This document shows, one piece after another, positions 18,239 through 27,461 of a DNA stretch of 64,000 nucleotides. The stretch is from assembly GCA_050305635.1 (NCBI GenBank), contig JBNLFS010000095.1, positions 19,898-83,897 of the forward strand. The letters are read 5' to 3'. Made by a program: the position numbers and the translations under genes. Origin of the DNA: Thiodiazotropha sp050305635 (GTDB lineage Bacteria; Pseudomonadota; Gammaproteobacteria; Chromatiales; Chromatiaceae). The number at the start of each line of letters is the position of its first letter. Positions within the stretch are counted from its first letter, which is position 1. A model generated the notes under the pieces. It saw only the letters and a list, made by a program, of their open reading frames with translations, ran no database searches and was not told the origin of the DNA.

Positions 18239-20281
18239 ATGGATAAGGGGGCGTGGTTCAAACGTCTCAAGTCTCGTTTTCATAACCGACCCGACTCGGA
18301 GCATGAGCAGGCTCTGGTTCGCACGGTAATCGTATTGGCCGTGACCCTCTACCTGCTTATAGCGGATCAGATCAGCACGATTTCCGCCCCATTGCATCAC
18401 GGACTGGTCGTCCTTGGGACCTGCCTGCTTTTCTCCCTGTCCCTGTTCATCCTCATCGCACGCAATCCCGGAATATCGATTGCGCGGCGCATCGTCAGCA
18501 TGATCGGTGACATGGGTATGATCACCTACATGCATTACTACTATGGGGAGACCATGGCCCCCCTGTATATCGTCTATCTCTGGGTCTCTTCCGGATATGG
18601 GCTGCGATATGGCGCTCGATACCTTGTGGCCGCTACGGTTCTGGCTGCGCTGGGTTTCATCCTGGTGCTGCTCAACAACGATTACTGGCGCGCCAATTCC
18701 ACTACCGGCTGGGGTCTGTGGATCGGCCTGATAATCCTGCCTGTCTATGTCGCATCTCTGCTGGCCAAACTCTCAAGAGCGCTGAACGCCGCGGAAGCCG
18801 CCAACCTTGCCAAAAGCCGCTTCATTGCCAATATGAGTCATGAAATCCGCACTCCGATCAACGGTGTGATAGGACTGCTCGAGATGCTCAACGCCACACG
18901 ACTGACCGACCAACAGCGTTCCCTGGTATATGGTGCACAATCCTCGACCACGACACTGCGCTATCTACTCGAAGAAGTGCTCGACATGAGCAAGATCGCA
19001 TCGGGTCGGATCAGTCGGATACAGCGACCTTTCGATCTTCATGCCGTCGTTAAAAGCGTACTGGAGCCGTTCGAATACGAAGCAGGCATCAAGAACCTGC
19101 GGATGCACAGGCATTTCGACTCAGACTGCCCCTACCATCTGATAGGTGACGAACCCCACCTGCGCCAGGTGCTGGTCAACCTGATCAGTAATGCCGTCAA
19201 ATTCACCCAGCAGGGTGAGATACATATTCGTATATCAGCCGATCAGGTTCGTCCTTCGAAAATTGCACTGCGCATTGAGGTATCCGATACCGGCATCGGT
19301 ATATCTGAAGAGGCCCAACACTTCATATTCGAACCGTTTCGCCAGGAGGACGAAGATATCACGCGCCGTTTTGGCGGCAGCGGACTCGGCATGAACATCG
19401 CAAAACAGCTGACTGAACATATGGGCGGCAAGCTGTCTGTAACCAGCATTCAGGGTCAAGGCAGCACATTCACACTCAGGCTGCCATTCGAACGCCAGAA
19501 CAACCCGACAAGATGCGAATCACTGCATTTCCCCGACGGCATTCTGATCGTGTCACACGACGATCATTTGATTGATCAACTGAGACAATGGCTGGAACAG
19601 TGGGGTGTGCGTTGCAGCGTGCAACCCGAACTCAGTTCATCGACATCATCATCCACCATCCTATTGGATTCACGGTCGCCCCCCCGATCTGAGAGACTTT
19701 TCAATGAACGGTCAACAGATACGGAACAGGACAGGATCCTGGTAGCTCATGATATCTCGCCGAGCTTCGATATCATGTCTGCGAAATATGCCAGTGTGCT
19801 GCCACTACCCGTTGATCCCGATCAGCTCCATACCCTGTTGCATAGCCTGCAACCGGACACACCCACCCATGCCCGTGGCGACATGGAGTCTTCCCAGGGC
19901 CAACCATCCCGTACGAGCACCCTTCGGGTTCTGGTTGCCGATGATAACAAAATCAACCAGCTGGTAACCGGCAACACCCTGGAGCGGGCGGGGCACCAAG
20001 TCTTCGTGGTCGATGATGGCGAATCCGCGATTGATGTGCTTCAAACCGACCGGTTCGACCTCGCCATCGTTGACATGATGATGCCCGGTAAAAGTGGCCT
20101 GGATGTCATCAAGTTCTTCAGGGATCATGCATCCGGGCGAGAGCCGATGCCGTTTATCCTGCTGACCGCGAGTATCAGCGAAGAGATCCGGATGACCTGT
20201 GAGGCACTCGATGCGCATTATCTGAGTAAGCCGCTGTACGGGCACACCCTGTTGACCAAGATCCAGGAGATCATGACTTGA
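18239..20281 (+). CDS. RpfC-like hybrid sensor histidine kinase/response regulator
   Basis: 680 residues. An N-terminal membrane sensor of about five helices (residues 27-180) resembles the RpfC input domain. It is followed by a HisKA domain with the phospho-acceptor histidine in FIANMSHEIRTPINGVIGLL (near residue 201). The HATPase domain has N-box LVNLISNAVKFTQQG, G1 DTGIGI and G2 GGSGLGMNI. A degenerate receiver-like stretch follows (GILIVSHDDHLIDQLRQWL). A true receiver comes next (VLVADDNKINQLV, with the phospho-acceptor Asp in AIVDMMMPGKSG). Unlike classical RpfC it has no terminal HPt domain, so an external phosphotransfer protein is expected. No RpfF or RpfG partner lies nearby, so the signal is unknown. 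Confidence 0.9.
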   Translation: MDKGAWFKRLKSRFHNRPDSEHEQALVRTVIVLAVTLYLLIADQISTISAPLHHGLVVLGTCLLFSLSLFILIARNPGISIARRIVSMIGDMGMITYMHYYYGETMAPLYIVYLWVSSGYGLRYGARYLVAATVLAALGFILVLLNNDYWRANSTTGWGLWIGLIILPVYVASLLAKLSRALNAAEAANLAKSRFIANMSHEIRTPINGVIGLLEMLNATRLTDQQRSLVYGAQSSTTTLRYLLEEVLDMSKIASGRISRIQRPFDLHAVVKSVLEPFEYEAGIKNLRMHRHFDSDCPYHLIGDEPHLRQVLVNLISNAVKFTQQGEIHIRISADQVRPSKIALRIEVSDTGIGISEEAQHFIFEPFRQEDEDITRRFGGSGLGMNIAKQLTEHMGGKLSVTSIQGQGSTFTLRLPFERQNNPTRCESLHFPDGILIVSHDDHLIDQLRQWLEQWGVRCSVQPELSSSTSSSTILLDSRSPPRSERLFNERSTDTEQDRILVAHDISPSFDIMSAKYASVLPLPVDPDQLHTLLHSLQPDTPTHARGDMESSQGQPSRTSTLRVLVADDNKINQLVTGNTLERAGHQVFVVDDGESAIDVLQTDRFDLAIVDMMMPGKSGLDVIKFFRDHASGREPMPFILLTASISEEIRMTCEALDAHYLSKPLYGHTLLTKIQEIMT

Positions 20282-20364
20282 GAGATGCCCGGATCTTACC
20301 CTTTGGTCGAATTTGCATGGGTCACGTATAATCCGACGCGTTTTTCCTATCAGAGTTTTCGACC

Positions 20365-20754
20365 ATGCCAAGCCAACCGAGTAAAGACCTGGAAACCTTC
20401 GACAATCCCCGACCGGAACGGGACTACACGATCCGCATCTCGATTCCCGAGTTCACCTGTCTTTGCCCCAAGACCGGGCAGCCCGATTTCGCGGAGATGA
20501 CCCTGGAGTATGTCCCGGACCGCCTCTGCGTGGAACTGAAGGCATTGAAGATGTACATCTGGTCTTTCCGCGACCAGGGCGCCTTTCACGAGGCGGTGAC
20601 CAACGAAATCCTCGCTGACCTGGTACGCGCCACCACCCCCCGATTCATGCGCCTGAGCGCCGAGTTCAACGTGCGTGGGGGCATCTACACCACCGTGGTG
20701 GCGGAACACCGCGCCGAGGGCTGGATACCCCCTACTCCGGTCAGCCTGCCCTGA
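20365..20754 (+). CDS. queF: NADPH-dependent preQ0 reductase QueF (short type)
   Basis: 129 residues, the compact single-domain form of the 7-cyano-7-deazaguanine reductase. It makes preQ1 for queuosine in tRNA. The thioimide-forming cysteine lies in EFTCLCPKTGQPDFAEM, with the conserved substrate-binding ELKALKMYIWSFRDQGAFHE and a C-terminal FNVRGGIYTTV segment. No other queuosine genes are adjacent and no riboswitch was recognised upstream. A -10-like TATAAT (20328-20333) lies just upstream. Confidence 0.95.
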   Translation: MPSQPSKDLETFDNPRPERDYTIRISIPEFTCLCPKTGQPDFAEMTLEYVPDRLCVELKALKMYIWSFRDQGAFHEAVTNEILADLVRATTPRFMRLSAEFNVRGGIYTTVVAEHRAEGWIPPTPVSLP

Positions 20755-20776
20755 AGCAGAAAGGCCCGGGTCTGCG

Positions 20777-22060
20777 GTGAGTCTGTTCATCGGCATCGAC
20801 CTGGGTACTTCCGGCTGTCGCGGGATCGCGGTCGATGACTCGGGAGCGGTTCAGGGTCTGTCGGTTGTATCGCTGCCTGCCCCCATTTCGAAGCAGCCAG
20901 GACATCAAGAGCAGAACCCCCGCCTATGGTGGGACGCGGTGCGCCAGGTACTGAATGAGCTGACCCGGCAGATCAATCCTCGGGAGATTGCCGCGCTGTC
21001 CGTGGACGGTACCTCCGCAACCCTGCTGCTCGCGGATAGGGATGGAGTGCCGCTGACCCCCGGGCTGATGTACAACGACACCCGTTCGCGGGATGCTCTG
21101 GCCATCCTCAAGCAGATCGCCCCCCCCGACAGCCCGGTGCTGAGCGCCGCTTCCAGCCTGGCCAAGCTGCTCCATCTGCGGCGCATTCATCCGCACCCGG
21201 AGAGTCTCGCCCTTCACCAGGCGGACTGGATCGTCGGACGGCTCACCGGACACTATCCACTCAGCGATGAGAACAATGCGCTGAAGCTGGGCTATGATCC
21301 CCTCAACCGCTGCTGGCCCGAGTGGCTTGGGGCGCTCGATATTCCCACCGCCTGCCTGCCTCAAGTGGCGCCCTGCGGAACCCCCCTGGGAAGCGTCAAT
21401 ACCGCGGCGGCTGCGGCGACCGGATTGCTCCCGGGTATTCCGGTGATCGCCGGCACCACCGACAGCAATGCGGCATTCATCGCCAGCGGCGCTCAGCGGA
21501 TCGGTGACGCGGTCACCTCACTGGGCAGCACCCTGGTGCTCAAGGTCCTCACCGACCGACCGGTCACCGATGCGCGATACGGCATCTACAGTCACCGGCT
21601 GGGTGAACTGTGGCTGGCCGGTGGCGCTTCCAATAGCGGAGGCGCGGTATTACGTCAGCATTTCAGCGATCGCCAGATGCAGGCGATGACCCGTTCGTTG
21701 AGACCGCTGCGGAGGACCGGTCTGGATTACTACCCGCTGCCGGCAGCGGGGGAGCGTTTCCCGGACAACGACCCGGAGAAAGCCCCCAGACTCACCCCCC
21801 GTCCCAGGGACCCAGTGGTGTTTTTCCAGGCCATGCTGGAGGGTATCGCGGACATCGAGCACCGGGGTTACCGACTGCTGCAGAAACGGGGAGCCCCTTA
21901 CCCGACACGGGTCTTTACAATGGGTGGCGGAGCGCGCAATCCGGGGTGGCGTGAGATTCGTCAACAACGGTTGCAGGTCCCGGTGTTCGTGGCGCAGCAC
22001 CAGGAGGCCGCCTACGGCGCGGCGCTTCTGGCACGCCAAGGCGCCGGGACGAGCCTCTGA
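20777..22060 (+). CDS. FGGY-family carbohydrate kinase (ribulokinase-like)
   Basis: About 427 residues from a GTG start chosen because the family's first strand begins there (SLFIGIDLGTSGCRGIAV). A longer frame upstream overlaps queF and has no kinase sequence. It shows the phosphate motif GIDLGTSG, the catalytic-region GTTDSNAAF, the phosphate-2-like LGSTLVLKVL and a C-terminal MGGGARNPGWREI adenosine motif. It is shorter than typical xylulo- or glycerol kinases. The overall pattern resembles the cyanobacterial/plant D-ribulose kinase branch; that substrate guess is moderate at best. No sugar transporter or catabolic gene is adjacent. Confidence 0.85.
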   Translation: MSLFIGIDLGTSGCRGIAVDDSGAVQGLSVVSLPAPISKQPGHQEQNPRLWWDAVRQVLNELTRQINPREIAALSVDGTSATLLLADRDGVPLTPGLMYNDTRSRDALAILKQIAPPDSPVLSAASSLAKLLHLRRIHPHPESLALHQADWIVGRLTGHYPLSDENNALKLGYDPLNRCWPEWLGALDIPTACLPQVAPCGTPLGSVNTAAAAATGLLPGIPVIAGTTDSNAAFIASGAQRIGDAVTSLGSTLVLKVLTDRPVTDARYGIYSHRLGELWLAGGASNSGGAVLRQHFSDRQMQAMTRSLRPLRRTGLDYYPLPAAGERFPDNDPEKAPRLTPRPRDPVVFFQAMLEGIADIEHRGYRLLQKRGAPYPTRVFTMGGGARNPGWREIRQQRLQVPVFVAQHQEAAYGAALLARQGAGTSL

Positions 22061-22084
22061 CTGTCTTCGTCTGTCCGGCCGGAC

Positions 22085-22741
22085 TCAATCAGCCAGCAGC
22101 CGATCGACCGCCGCAGTGTCCAGAGGGGGTGCGGCATGGATCTCGACGAGGCGTGGCAGGCACGGTTGACAGACCCGTTTGCGACGCCAGAATCCGGGCA
22201 CCTGCATCGACTGGTTCAGCGCCTGCACCCGCCGATCTCCGTGGTAGCGTTCAGCCAGGCTCTGCTGGACCCGGGAGAAGCGTTCCAGGGGCATGCCAGC
22301 CACTCGCCAGTAGTAGTGGAAATGACCCGGCGAGGTGTTCACCACGAGATGCGGCGGCCATTGGAGTGCCTGTCGCTCCGAACCCCGATCATCGTCGACA
22401 AACACCGCCCGGACCCGGATGATGTCCCGGATCTCGCGACCAGTCCCGTTGGTCTGGTTGATGGTCACAGTAATGACGGCCCCTGCCTGATTGAGCCACA
22501 CCAGGTCATCCCAGCATTCGGCCAGGGTGCCGTGCAGTGCCTTTTCCAGCGGGTCCTGGAAACCGCTGCGGGTATACCCCGAATCCGAGAAGGTGCGGAA
22601 GGAGAAGCTCTCATCCTCAGGATCGAGCGCCTGCAGAAAGGCCTCGGCCTCGACCCTGTCCGGGATCAGTCTTCCGCCCTGCTCGTGCAGCCAGCGGGCG
22701 ACATGGGTGACATAGGGATCACGTACGAAACGCCCGCTCAT
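22085..22741 (-). CDS. RepB-primase-like domain protein
   Basis: 218 residues resembling the primase domain of plasmid RepB-type proteins. It has an acidic active-site-like strand (AVFVDDDRGSE), then PPHLVVNTSPGHFHYYWRV and a basic segment around MQVPGFWRRKR. No helicase or origin-binding domain is attached and no other plasmid genes are near. Its ATG overlaps the amrB stop codon, so it is co-translated with the AmmeMemoRadiSam genes, an unexpected partnership. It could be a remnant of a mobile replicon or a domesticated nucleotidyltransferase. Confidence 0.7.
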   Translation of the reverse strand: MSGRFVRDPYVTHVARWLHEQGGRLIPDRVEAEAFLQALDPEDESFSFRTFSDSGYTRSGFQDPLEKALHGTLAECWDDLVWLNQAGAVITVTINQTNGTGREIRDIIRVRAVFVDDDRGSERQALQWPPHLVVNTSPGHFHYYWRVAGMPLERFSRVQQSLAERYHGDRRVQALNQSMQVPGFWRRKRVCQPCLPRLVEIHAAPPLDTAAVDRLLAD

Positions 22742-23532
22742 GCGGAAGGTGTGAAGGCGTAGGCACCGTAACCGACCACCTGGTCCCGACTGCCGGCGGT
22801 ATCCCCGGAATTTCGCAGATCGACCAGTTCCCCCTCCAGCCCGTGGCGTTTCGCCTGTAACAGCAATCCCTGAACCGGGATCCGCCCGCAGGCGTCCTCG
22901 TAGTCCAGCTGTTCCGGATGCAGTGAGACAATCGCCTCGCTGGTGCGGCGATCCATCCGTTGGGCGGTGGCATAATCGTGATAGTGGCTGAGATCGGAAC
23001 TGATGACGATGAGGGTTTCAGGTCCGCCCCAGAGCTGCTCCAGCACCTCGGCCACCTCCTCCCCGGTGGCCTGCCCCACCACGATGGGCACCAGACTGAA
23101 CTCACCGAGCACGATCTGCAGGAACGGCAGTTGCACCTCAAGCGCGTGTTCCTGGGCATGTGCCTGTTCCAGATGGACGACCTGGGGTAAGGAATCCAGC
23201 TTGCGGATCACAGCATGATCCACGGCGATATCACCCAGGGGAGTGCGAAACAGGTCGGCTTCGCTCACCGCCAGTCCATAGAAAGGCACCCGGTGGGCCG
23301 GTCCCAGCAGAACCACCCGCCGCACCTGCCCGGCCAGAGGTTTCAGCCGGGCATAGACGCTTGCCGCCACCGGCGCGGAATAGATATAGCCCGCATGGGG
23401 CGCGATTACCGCCTTGGGGACGGTGCCGGGGGGGATTTCCCTGCCCAGATAACCCGTCAGCATGGCCTGCAACTGGTCGGGGTCACCCGGATAGAACAGG
23501 TCGGATACCGCGGGTTGTCGGATGGTGGTCAT
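22738..23532 (-). CDS. amrB: AmmeMemoRadiSam system protein B (MEMO family)
   Basis: About 264 residues of the MEMO1 family. Metal-ligand motifs are visible: PHAGYIYSAPVA near the N-terminus, LLGPAHRVPFYGLAVS, EHALEVQLPFLQ and SSDLSHYHDYATA. The ATG at 23530-23532 is preferred over an upstream TTG because GAGGAG stands seven bases before it. The family is a partner in the three-part AmmeMemoRadiSam system, whose substrate is unknown. The radical SAM gene is immediately upstream on the same strand; the A component lies 16.8 kb away on the other strand. Confidence 0.93.
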   Translation of the reverse strand: MTTIRQPAVSDLFYPGDPDQLQAMLTGYLGREIPPGTVPKAVIAPHAGYIYSAPVAASVYARLKPLAGQVRRVVLLGPAHRVPFYGLAVSEADLFRTPLGDIAVDHAVIRKLDSLPQVVHLEQAHAQEHALEVQLPFLQIVLGEFSLVPIVVGQATGEEVAEVLEQLWGGPETLIVISSDLSHYHDYATAQRMDRRTSEAIVSLHPEQLDYEDACGRIPVQGLLLQAKRHGLEGELVDLRNSGDTAGSRDQVVGYGAYAFTPSA

Positions 23533-23560
23533 GGTCAACTCCTCTAACAGGTTGATGTGA

Positions 23561-24643
23561 TCAGACCAGGGCGAGTCTCACCGGCTCGCGCCGACTGCCC
23601 CAGGTTCCGGGTTGCGCCTCGAACACCCCGGGCAGCGGTGCTCCGCAATGTTTGCAGCATCCCTGGGAATCCAGTCCCCAGTGTCCCAGCTCATACCAGT
23701 CGCGTTGGATTAAAAGCTCGCCGCAGGCGGGACACCAAGTGCTGGAGGCCTGCTTGTCATGGACATTACCGACATAAACATAACGTACCCCCTGCTCGAT
23801 GGCGATGCGTCTTGCCCGGCTCAGAGTGGTGTGCGGGGTGGGTGGCAGATCGCGCATCTTCCAGTCCGGGTGGAAGGCGCTGAAATGCAGCGGCACGTCC
23901 GGTCCCAGGTTCTCCACCACCCACTGGCTCAATGCCTCGATCTCCCTATCCGAATCGTTCTCGCCGGGGATCAGCAGGGTGGTGATTTCAAACCACACCG
24001 AGGTCTCCGACTTAAGGTAGCGCAGGGTATCCAGAACCGGCTCCAGATGCGCCCCGGTGAGCTTGTAATAGAAATCCTCGTTGAACGATTTCAAGTCCAC
24101 GTTGGCCGCGTGCATGTGGCGGTAAAACGCCTCCCTCGGCGCTTCACAGACATAGCCGGCGGTGACCGCCACCGACTTGATGCCGTAATCCTCGCAGGCC
24201 TGGGCCACATCGATGGCATACTCATGAAAGATCACCGGATCGTTATAGGTGTAGGCCACACTGCGGCATCCCAACCGGCGGGCGGTTTCGGCAATGGTCT
24301 GCGGATCGGCGCTGTCCGCCAGGGTCTGCATTTCGCGGGACTTGCTGATGTCCCAGTTCTGACAGAATTTGCACGCCAGGTTGCAACCAGCGGTGCCGAA
24401 CGAGAGCACCGGGGTACCGGGGAGGAAATGGTTGAGCGGTTTCTTCTCGATGGGATCGACACAGAATCCGCTGGATCGTCCGTAGGTGGTGAGCACCACC
24501 CTACCCTGATGATTCATACGCACATAGCAGAACCCCCGCTTGCCCTCTTTGATATGGCAATAGCGGGGACAGAGATCGCACTGCACCCGGTCATCGGAAA
24601 GTGCATGCCAGTAGTGTGTCGGAAAGTAGGTTTCCATGAGCAT
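23561..24643 (-). CDS. amrS: AmmeMemoRadiSam system radical SAM enzyme
   Basis: About 361 residues with the radical SAM cysteine triad in CNLACKFCQNWDIS. An N-terminal cysteine cluster (CDLCPRYCHIKEGKRGFC) is typical of the subfamily, as is a C-terminal zinc-ribbon-like tail (CPACGELL ... CCKHCGAPLPG). It cleaves S-adenosylmethionine to start radical chemistry on an unidentified substrate. The start is an ATG just after a GTG; an ATG two codons further in is also possible. It forms an operon with amrB (28 bp gap) and the RepB-primase-like gene. Confidence 0.93.
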   Translation of the reverse strand: MLMETYFPTHYWHALSDDRVQCDLCPRYCHIKEGKRGFCYVRMNHQGRVVLTTYGRSSGFCVDPIEKKPLNHFLPGTPVLSFGTAGCNLACKFCQNWDISKSREMQTLADSADPQTIAETARRLGCRSVAYTYNDPVIFHEYAIDVAQACEDYGIKSVAVTAGYVCEAPREAFYRHMHAANVDLKSFNEDFYYKLTGAHLEPVLDTLRYLKSETSVWFEITTLLIPGENDSDREIEALSQWVVENLGPDVPLHFSAFHPDWKMRDLPPTPHTTLSRARRIAIEQGVRYVYVGNVHDKQASSTWCPACGELLIQRDWYELGHWGLDSQGCCKHCGAPLPGVFEAQPGTWGSRREPVRLALV

Positions 24644-24947
24644 CACCCCGTCGTTCGCCGGTCTCTAACTGGCTGTTGCAATTCGCTCAGACGTGCGCGA
24701 GACAAGTCGAAATTCATAGAAAAAGCGCAGATTACTGGAGTAAATAAGCACTTTGAGCGAATTGCAACGCTGGATCATACCGTCTGAGTAGCATTTCAAC
24801 AGTCTGCTAACTCTATTTTAGGCCCCCTGCACCAATTCAACAGATCACCCGGTCGGGATAGTGCAGGTCATGACCGACTGCCGGGACCCTTCCCGTACCC
24901 GAGGAGGTATGGGGTATGATGGCCGCAAATGGACCACCCAATGCACC
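24644..24947. other. Divergent intergenic region with a dispersed repeat
   Basis: Contains an inverted repeat (TTGCAATTCGCTCA at 24676-24689 against TGAGCGAATTGCAA at 24754-24767). Next to it is CAGACG...GCGAGACAAGT, which also occurs at 44706-44744. The promoters for amrS and tmcA must lie here. In-frame alternative tmcA starts (24861, 24909) also fall here. Confidence 0.55.
24676..24767. repeat. Inverted repeat TTGCAATTCGCTCA ... TGAGCGAATTGCAA
   Basis: Perfect 14-base arms with a 64-base spacer. The left arm plus CAGACG and GCGAGACAAGT recurs, with small changes, near 44.71 kb, so this is one member of a dispersed repeat family. Confidence 0.7.
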
Positions 24948-27173
24948 ATGACCACGCCTGCGACACCCCACAGCGATAACCGGGAATCCCTCGCGGCTCT
25001 GGCGCTGCGTCTCCGCAAGCAGGCTCGCCAGCAGGGGCATCGCCGCATGGTCTGCCTGTGCGGTGCCGAACCCTGGTGTATCCAGGGTGCGGATCAAATT
25101 GTCCAGGCGTTGGGTGACAGTAACCCGCTGTGGATCGGCGCCCAGGGCAGTCTCCCCTGCCCCACGCTGGATAATGCCCGGGCATTGACCCGCCTCGGCA
25201 GCGATACCGGGATGCTGATCTATAACAGCCATTCCGGCTTCGACCCGGATGCCTTCGGCGCGCTCAGCGGCACTCTGCAGGGTGGCGGCCTGTTGCTGCT
25301 GCTGACCCCGCCCCTGGCGGAGTGGGCGGACTTTCCGGACCCCCAGCGCGCGCGCATTGCGGTGGCCAACTATGACCTTTCCTCACATCCGAGCCTGTTC
25401 CTCGCCCGCCTGGCGCGACTGCTGGAGCGGGACACCCGGGTGACCCGGGTCACCCCCGAGTGTCTGTGGCCCGGCGCAATAGTCCCGGGGGTCAGCCCGG
25501 ATCCCTTCCCGCTGGATGGTCTGTGCAGAACCCCGGACCAGGCCCGGGCGGTCGAGGCCATTCGCCACACTGCCCTGGGACACCGCAACCGTCCCCTGGT
25601 ACTGACCGCTGACCGGGGACGGGGCAAATCCTCAGCACTGGGTATCGCCGCGGCGCAGCTGATTGATGAGGGCTACTCCCGTATCCAGGTCACCGCCCCG
25701 TCGCGGCAGAGTGTGACCAGCCTGTTCGAGCAGGCCGAACGCTATCAACAGCGCCTGCGGAGTGCCGGATTGGCGACGCCAGACCTGCAAGCACTGGAGT
25801 TCGTCGCCCCGGACGAACTGCTCAATCACCCCCGAAATGCTGACCTGCTGCTGGTGGACGAGGCCGCCGCGATCCCCACCCCGATGCTGCAGGCTCTGCT
25901 GGCCAGGTATCCGAGAATCGTCTTCGCCACCACGGTGCATGGCTATGAAGGCACCGGCATGGGGTTCAACCACCGATTCAAAAAACACCTGGACGAAGTT
26001 CGGCCGCAGTGGCATGAACTCGTGCTACGCCACCCGATCCGTTGGAACCCTGATGACCCCGTGGAGCAAACCGTGTTCCGGCTGCTGGCTCTCGACGCGG
26101 AACCCGCTGAGATCAACCGCCAGGACCGGCTCGACGAGCGGCAATTGGAATTGTCCTTCCCCGAACAGGGGGCGTTGCTGGATTCGGAGGAGGATCTGCG
26201 GCAGCTGTTCGGTCTGCTGATCCTGGCGCATTACCGAACCACCCCCCTGGACCTGCGTCACCTCCTTGACGGACCCAACCTGCAGATCATGCTGCTGCGT
26301 GAGGAACGGCGGATTCTGGGGGTGGCGCTGCTGGCCGCCGAAGGGGGTTTTTCCGAGCCCCTGGCTGAGGAGATCTGGTCCGGCGTCCGACGCCCCCGGG
26401 GTCACTTGCTGGCCCAGTCGCTCACCGCCCATCTGGGACTGACCTACGCGGCAACCCTGCGGGGTCTGCGCATCATGCGCATCGCCGTGCACCCTGCGCT
26501 TCAGGGCCGAGGGCTCGGCAGGCGCATGCTGGCAGCCATTGAGGACCATGCCCGGGTGCAGAGGTTCGACTATCTCGGGGTCAGTTGCGGCGTCACCCCG
26601 GACCTGGTCCGTTTCTGGCGGCACAACCAATTGTCAGCCGTACGCCTTGGGATCCGTTCCGGCGCCAGCAGCAGTGTCCCGTCCGCAATGTTTCTGCGGG
26701 GCTTGAGCGCCGCGGGATCCTCCCTGCTGGAGGATGCCCGAGAGCGCTTCGCCCGCCAATTGCCGCCCCTACTGCGCGAACCCCTGACGGACCTGCCTGC
26801 CGAATGGCTGGCTCCGTTGCTGGCAGGCATGCAATTCCCGGGTACGGACACCTTCTCCCATCAGGACTGGCTCGATCTGATCGCCTTTGCCTATGGCCAG
26901 CGGGGTTATGAGATCAGCCAGGCCCCGATTGAGCGGTTGACACTGTGGGGACTGGCCGAACAGCAGGTAGCTGGAGACGATTGCCTTCTTCTGATCATGC
27001 GTGTGCTGCAGGGCCACTCCTGGCAGCACTGCGCCACGGCATGCAAACTGCCCGGACGTAAGGGGGTGGAAGCCCGCGTTCGGGATATCATCAAGCCGTT
27101 GATCGAACAGCAATGCAGCGTTTCCGCCCTAACCATCCTGAACGGACTCAAAGACAGAAATGAGGTGACATAA
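24948..27173 (+). CDS. tmcA: tRNA(Met) cytidine acetyltransferase TmcA
   Basis: About 741 residues. The enzyme acetylates C34 of elongator tRNA-Met using acetyl-CoA and ATP/GTP. An N-terminal DUF1726-type region is followed by an RNA-helicase-like module with Walker A LTADRGRGKSSALG and Walker B-like LLLVDEAAAIPTPML. A GNAT domain follows with acetyl-CoA loop IAVHPALQGRGLGRRML, then a C-terminal tRNA-binding region. The ATG at 24948 is chosen because alignment-style comparison with the E. coli N-terminus begins just after it; longer in-frame starts exist. It is divergent from the amrS operon. Confidence 0.93.
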   Translation: MTTPATPHSDNRESLAALALRLRKQARQQGHRRMVCLCGAEPWCIQGADQIVQALGDSNPLWIGAQGSLPCPTLDNARALTRLGSDTGMLIYNSHSGFDPDAFGALSGTLQGGGLLLLLTPPLAEWADFPDPQRARIAVANYDLSSHPSLFLARLARLLERDTRVTRVTPECLWPGAIVPGVSPDPFPLDGLCRTPDQARAVEAIRHTALGHRNRPLVLTADRGRGKSSALGIAAAQLIDEGYSRIQVTAPSRQSVTSLFEQAERYQQRLRSAGLATPDLQALEFVAPDELLNHPRNADLLLVDEAAAIPTPMLQALLARYPRIVFATTVHGYEGTGMGFNHRFKKHLDEVRPQWHELVLRHPIRWNPDDPVEQTVFRLLALDAEPAEINRQDRLDERQLELSFPEQGALLDSEEDLRQLFGLLILAHYRTTPLDLRHLLDGPNLQIMLLREERRILGVALLAAEGGFSEPLAEEIWSGVRRPRGHLLAQSLTAHLGLTYAATLRGLRIMRIAVHPALQGRGLGRRMLAAIEDHARVQRFDYLGVSCGVTPDLVRFWRHNQLSAVRLGIRSGASSSVPSAMFLRGLSAAGSSLLEDARERFARQLPPLLREPLTDLPAEWLAPLLAGMQFPGTDTFSHQDWLDLIAFAYGQRGYEISQAPIERLTLWGLAEQQVAGDDCLLLIMRVLQGHSWQHCATACKLPGRKGVEARVRDIIKPLIEQQCSVSALTILNGLKDRNEVT

Positions 27174-27461
27174 CAAAGCGATGAGATGATATTCAGGGCC
27201 GATCGCGGACAAGCCCAGCGCAAACGACCTGTTCAGCAGGGCAGCTTGGATTTGAACTATTCCGACTTGCACGCATAACGAGCGCCTGGATATGCCCGAA
27301 ATTTCCGTCCATCTGGTCTCAATCCAGTCCCCCCCTGGATTTTCGGCTGAATCCGGTGACGCCCGCTTTATCAACATTAACTCGAGTAGTGGCACTGATC
27401 CGATGTTTTGATTCCATCTTCCTTTTGAGGGTGGTCCTAACCGCGTCTGGCAGGCGTCACA

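Noticed and set aside
20280..20364. preQ1 riboswitch before queF
   Set aside because: The leader is short and I could not make out the conserved preQ1 aptamer elements.
22085..22741. Integrated plasmid replication gene
   Set aside because: Only a primase-like domain is present, and no iterons, partition or mobilisation genes are near, so an integrated plasmid is not supported.
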